Assembly: GCF_014206975.1 (NCBI RefSeq)
Contig: NZ_JACHOU010000012.1
Location: 82,802-146,801 of the forward strand
Length of the DNA: 64,000 nt
Direction of reading: 5' to 3'
DNA from: Aminobacter aganoensis
GTDB taxonomy: Bacteria; Pseudomonadota; Alphaproteobacteria; Rhizobiales; Rhizobiaceae
The notes under the pieces are model-generated. The model did not search any database, was not told where the DNA came from, and saw nothing but the letters and a program-made list of their open reading frames with translations. The translations under genes and the position numbers were made by a program. Each line of letters begins with the position of its first letter. Position 1 is the first letter of the stretch. Below, one piece after another: positions 60,871 to 64,000 of this stretch.

Positions 60871-62538
60871 ATGCATCTTTTGTACATCCTGCTGCAGTTG
60901 GCGGGCGCCATCATGCTTCTGTTGTGGGCCGTGCGCATGGTGCGCACCGGCGTCGAGCGGGCACATGGCACGCTTCTGCGAGAGGCCCTGCGCGGCGCAA
61001 CCAAAGGCCGGCTACGGTCGGCAGCCGCGGGCACCGTACTCGCCATCATGCTGCAGAGCGCCACTGCCGTGGCAGTCCTTGCCGCAGGCTTCGCCACGGC
61101 CGGCGTGATGACCGTCTCGGGCGGGCTCGCCGTGATGCTCGGCGCCGATGTCGGCTCTGCCCTGGTGGTGCAGGCGCTGTCCTTTGATCTCAGCTGGCTG
61201 GTGCCGCTGTTGCTCTTTGCCGGCGCCACCCTGTTCCTCAAGGTCGAGGCCCGCATCGTCAAGCAGACCGGGCGCACCCTGCTCGGCATCGCCTTCATCC
61301 TGATCTCGCTACGCATGGTCGGCGAAGCGACGGCGCCAATGCGCCACAGCGCGCTGCTGCCGATGGCGATCGACTACCTTCGCGGCGATCCGGTGACGGC
61401 CTTTGGCGCCGCCGCCCTGTTCACCTGGCTGATCCATTCCAGCGTCGCTTCGGTGCTCTTGTTCATGTCGATGGCGGCGCAAGGCGTGCTTCCGGTGGAG
61501 GTGGCACTGCCGATGATCCTCGGCGTCAATCTCGGCGCCGGCCTCGTTGCCGTCGGGCTGACGCGCGGCCAGGCGATCGACGCCAGGCGTATCCCCATCG
61601 GCAACCTGGTTTTCCGCGCCCTGGCAGCGCTGGCGATCCTGATCGCGCTGCAGGGTCTTGTTCTGCCCACGGCCTGGTTCGGAGAAAATCCCGCGCGCCA
61701 GGTGGTCAACATACACCTCGCCTTCAACCTTGCGCTGTTGATCCTGTGCCTGCCTTTCACCGGCCCGATGGAGCGGCTCACCCGGTTGATCCTGCCCGAT
61801 GCACCCGCCGAGCAGAAAGGCTTCGACCTGATGTCACGCCGCGCCAGCGCGCTCGACAGGACGGTCATCAAGATGCCGAGCGTGGCGCTCGCCTGCGCCA
61901 CCCGCGAGGTGCTGCGCATGGCCGAGGTGGTGGAGATCATGCTTCGCCCGGTGATGGATCTGTTCGAATCCGGCGACCGGACGCGTGTCGACCAGGTGCG
62001 AAAGCTGGACGAGGAGGTCAACCGCGCCCACACCGACATCAAGCTCTACATCGCCGAGGTCAACCGCGGGACGATGACCCAGGACGAGGCGCGGCGCGGC
62101 ATCGAGCTCACCGACCTCGCCATCAATCTCGAGCATGCCGGCGACATCATCGCCAAGAACCTTTTGGTGCTGGCCGAGGAGAAGACCGACAAGCGCCTGA
62201 GCTTCTCCAAAGAAGGATGGTCGGAGCTGACCGTCCTGCACGACCGCGTGCTGGCCAACATGCAGATCGCCATGAACGTACTCGTGTCAGGCGACCTAGA
62301 GGCGGCGCGACAGCTGGTGGTCGAGAAGGAACGCATGCGCAGGCTCGAGCGCGACAGCCACGAACGCCACCTCAAGCGCCTGCAATCGGGCACACCGCAA
62401 AGCATTGAAACCAGCGACATCCATCTCGAAGCGGTGCGGGCGCTAAAGGAGTTCAATTCGCTGCTGGTCTCGGTCGCCTATCCGATCCTGACACAGAGCG
62501 GCGACTTGCTGGAGAGCCGGCTTGCCAGGACCGCCTGA
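60871..62538 (+). CDS. Na/Pi cotransporter family protein (NptA-like)
   Basis: This 555-aa protein has repeated membrane halves (ILLQLAGAIMLLLWAVRMVRTGVERAHGTLL, then AIMLQSATAVAVLAAGF with the conserved QS motif). A second QS-type region follows (WLIHSSVASVLLFMSM). A long cytoplasmic helical C-terminal domain (EVVEIMLRPVMDLFESG) resembles PhoU. NptA-type carriers move sodium and phosphate. Beside a phosphonate pathway it probably handles the phosphate released by phosphonoacetate breakdown, either export or uptake. Confidence 0.85.
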   Translation: MHLLYILLQLAGAIMLLLWAVRMVRTGVERAHGTLLREALRGATKGRLRSAAAGTVLAIMLQSATAVAVLAAGFATAGVMTVSGGLAVMLGADVGSALVVQALSFDLSWLVPLLLFAGATLFLKVEARIVKQTGRTLLGIAFILISLRMVGEATAPMRHSALLPMAIDYLRGDPVTAFGAAALFTWLIHSSVASVLLFMSMAAQGVLPVEVALPMILGVNLGAGLVAVGLTRGQAIDARRIPIGNLVFRALAALAILIALQGLVLPTAWFGENPARQVVNIHLAFNLALLILCLPFTGPMERLTRLILPDAPAEQKGFDLMSRRASALDRTVIKMPSVALACATREVLRMAEVVEIMLRPVMDLFESGDRTRVDQVRKLDEEVNRAHTDIKLYIAEVNRGTMTQDEARRGIELTDLAINLEHAGDIIAKNLLVLAEEKTDKRLSFSKEGWSELTVLHDRVLANMQIAMNVLVSGDLEAARQLVVEKERMRRLERDSHERHLKRLQSGTPQSIETSDIHLEAVRALKEFNSLLVSVAYPILTQSGDLLESRLARTA

Positions 62539-62669
62539 CCGCAGTCGATCTCCGCCCTACGATCATCATTCCAGCTTATCAAAGAATACAAAATAACGAT
62601 TTTACATATGGATTGAAGAGACCCAAGGTGAGCTCGAACCAAACATCTGATGACGGCCAGGAGAAACAA

Positions 62670-63872
62670 ATGCTGTCCGAACACAAGCTTGCAGCCGCTG
62701 CCCCCTTCCCTGCCCCGGCGCTGGGCGAGCCCTACCTGCTGACGCCCGGTCCGCTGACGACCTCGTATGCCGTCAAGCAGGCGATGCTGCGCGACTGGGG
62801 TTCGTGGGACGGCGACTTCCGGGCGATGACGGCGGAGATGCGCCAGCGTCTCTTGGCCATGCTCGGCGACGGAAATGGTGAATTCGACTGCGTGCCAATG
62901 CAAGGCAGCGGCAGCTTTGTCGTCGAGGCGATGCTCGGCTCGTTCGTACCGCTCGACGGCAAGGTGCTGGTGCTGGTCAACGGCGCCTATGGCCAACGCA
63001 TCGTCCAGACACTCGGCTATCTCGGCCGCGACCATGTCGCCATCGACAAGGGCGACTACATGCCGCCACGCGGGCCGGAAGTGGCCGCAGCACTCGACGC
63101 CGATCCCGCCATCACCCATGTGATCCTCGTTCATTGCGAGACCAGCTCCGGCATCCTCAACCCGGTCGCCGAGATTTCCGAGGTCGTCTACGCCAAGGGC
63201 CGCAAGTTCCTGGTCGACTCGATGAGCGCCTTCGGCGCCATCCCGCTCGATGCCAGCGAGATCCGCTACGAGGCGATGGTGTCCTCGGCCAACAAGTGCA
63301 TCGAGGGCGTGCCCGGTTTCGGCTTCATCATCGCCCGCAACAGCGAGCTGGAGGCAGCCAAGGGACGCAGCCATTCGCTCAGCCTCGACGTGCACGCCCA
63401 GTGGGCGCACATGAACAAGACCGGCCAGTGGCGCTACACGCCGCCGACGCATGTGGTCGCTGCCTTCCTCGAGGCGCTGCGCCAGCACGAAACCGAGGGC
63501 GGCGTCGCCGGCCGCGGCGCCCGCTATACGCGCAACCGCGACGTGATGGTGGCGGGCATGCGCGAGCTTGGCTTCGAGACGCTGCTCAAGGACCGCTGGC
63601 TGTCGCCGATCATCGTCACCTTTTTCAATCCGGCGCATCCCAACTTCGCCTTCGACCGCTTCTACGAGTTGATGAAGGAAAAGGGCTTCATCATCTATCC
63701 GGGCAAGCTGACGGTGGTGGACAGCTTCCGCGTCGGCTGCATCGGGAGGATGGACGAGCACGTCATGCGCAAGGTGGTGGATGCCGCCGGCCAGTCGCTG
63801 CATGAGATGGGCGTCGATACCGCGGCTCCCCCCGCCGCTGCCATTGCCGAGCGCGCCAAGCTCGCCGCCTGA
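62670..63872 (+). CDS. phnW: 2-Aminoethylphosphonate-pyruvate transaminase
   Basis: This 400-aa PLP enzyme has the PhnW opening LLTPGPLTTSYAVKQAML, the PMQGSGSF loop and the PLP lysine K209 in SSANKCIEGVPGFGF. It transfers the amino group of 2-aminoethylphosphonate to pyruvate to give phosphonoacetaldehyde. ATG 62670 (MLSEHK) follows CCAGGAG; a longer frame lies in the promoter. The next gene is the start of phosphonoacetate hydrolase, so the route is PhnW-PhnY-PhnA, with the missing dehydrogenase (PhnY) probably just past the window. Confidence 0.88.
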   Translation: MLSEHKLAAAAPFPAPALGEPYLLTPGPLTTSYAVKQAMLRDWGSWDGDFRAMTAEMRQRLLAMLGDGNGEFDCVPMQGSGSFVVEAMLGSFVPLDGKVLVLVNGAYGQRIVQTLGYLGRDHVAIDKGDYMPPRGPEVAAALDADPAITHVILVHCETSSGILNPVAEISEVVYAKGRKFLVDSMSAFGAIPLDASEIRYEAMVSSANKCIEGVPGFGFIIARNSELEAAKGRSHSLSLDVHAQWAHMNKTGQWRYTPPTHVVAAFLEALRQHETEGGVAGRGARYTRNRDVMVAGMRELGFETLLKDRWLSPIIVTFFNPAHPNFAFDRFYELMKEKGFIIYPGKLTVVDSFRVGCIGRMDEHVMRKVVDAAGQSLHEMGVDTAAPPAAAIAERAKLAA

Positions 63873-63908
63873 CAACGACAAGAAAAGATCACAAAGGACC
63901 TTCCTCCC

Positions 63909-64000
63909 ATGAACAAGATGACCACGATCAACGTCAGCGCCAACGGCCGCACCTACGACTGGCCGCGGGTGCCGGCGATTGCCATCTGCCTCGACGGCTG
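63909..64000 (+). CDS. phnA: Phosphonoacetate hydrolase, N-terminal part
   Basis: Only the first 30 codons are inside the window: ATTINVSANGRTYDWPRVPA-type sequence with an AICLDG ending. It matches the phosphonoacetate hydrolase start, where the final D belongs to the first metal site. The enzyme splits phosphonoacetate into acetate and phosphate. The gene follows PhnW by 36 bp and runs off the right edge. Confidence 0.7.
   Translation, partial: MNKMTTINVSANGRTYDWPRVPAIAICLDG

Noticed and set aside
1..64000. CRISPR arrays, tRNA or rRNA genes
   Set aside because: No regular repeat-spacer pattern, cloverleaf or rRNA segment was seen on reading both strands.

Overview
The window is GC-rich chromosomal DNA with the gene style of an alphaproteobacterial rhizobial relative (Mesorhizobium/Aminobacter-like Phyllobacteriaceae is my inference). 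The reasons are an Aap-type amino-acid ABC system, a tail-less second FtsZ, a DUF1127 protein, a CIO-type bd oxidase, a PhnW-PhnA phosphonate pathway and many solute-scavenging operons next to LysR, AraC, PucR, DeoR and MocR regulators. No rRNA, tRNA or CRISPR array was seen.

Layout. 0-9.5 kb: a Dpp-like ABC transporter (two permeases and a double ATPase) leads into UxaA small and large subunits, a TIM-barrel isomerase and an FAH-family hydrolase, followed by a PucR regulator divergent from a UxuA-like mannonate dehydratase. Together they look like an uptake and catabolism locus for an acidic sugar-like compound. 9.5-9.9 kb: a copper chaperone behind a CueR-type operator. 10-16.2 kb: a cystathionine-lyase-like PLP enzyme plus a complete Aap-like transporter and an AraC regulator. 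16.5-25.4 kb: two amidohydrolases, an SsuABC-like transporter, an N-carbamoyl-amino-acid hydrolase, an ATC-hydrolase-family protein and a LysR, probably for a nitrogen (and sulfur) heterocycle. 25.7-37.3 kb: ftsZ2, an alpha/beta hydrolase, a MocR regulator, a putative 2-oxoglutarate dioxygenase, cydAB plus a small DUF2474 subunit, a DUF983 protein, an MFS transporter, a DUF1127 protein and a winged-helix/TPR regulator.

37.296-43.287 kb: the standout. This is a complete, compact Microviridae-type (ssDNA phage) prophage of about 5.97 kb, bounded by a 23-bp direct repeat with the architecture of a XerCD/dif site. All genes are on the minus strand: a small membrane protein, DNA pilot protein (VP2), a tiny basic J-like protein, major capsid protein, an orphan 227-aa protein, an M15 peptidase endolysin, the HUH replication initiator and a small protein ending in a conserved-looking FVPWCG tail. 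It sits in the gap between two convergent host genes and interrupts neither.

43.3-54.7 kb: a betaine demethylation cluster (GbdR/GlxA-like regulator, LysR, Rieske oxygenase, reductase, two dimethylglycine-dehydrogenase-like FAD/GcvT proteins, DeoR regulator) in which a TGTTGCATTTT-like motif recurs in three promoter regions. 54.7-59.8 kb: a Gdx/SugE-like exporter with an unusual Asp, a GST, a LysR, an ABC-F ATPase, a DGPF protein and a DUF4239-like membrane protein. 59.9-64 kb: a phosphonate locus with a LysR, an Na/Pi cotransporter, PhnW and the start of PhnA, cut by the window end.

Most start sites were moved from the longest reading frame to a start with a Shine-Dalgarno sequence or an overlap with the previous gene. 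Family names come from reading the translations and motifs without a database search.
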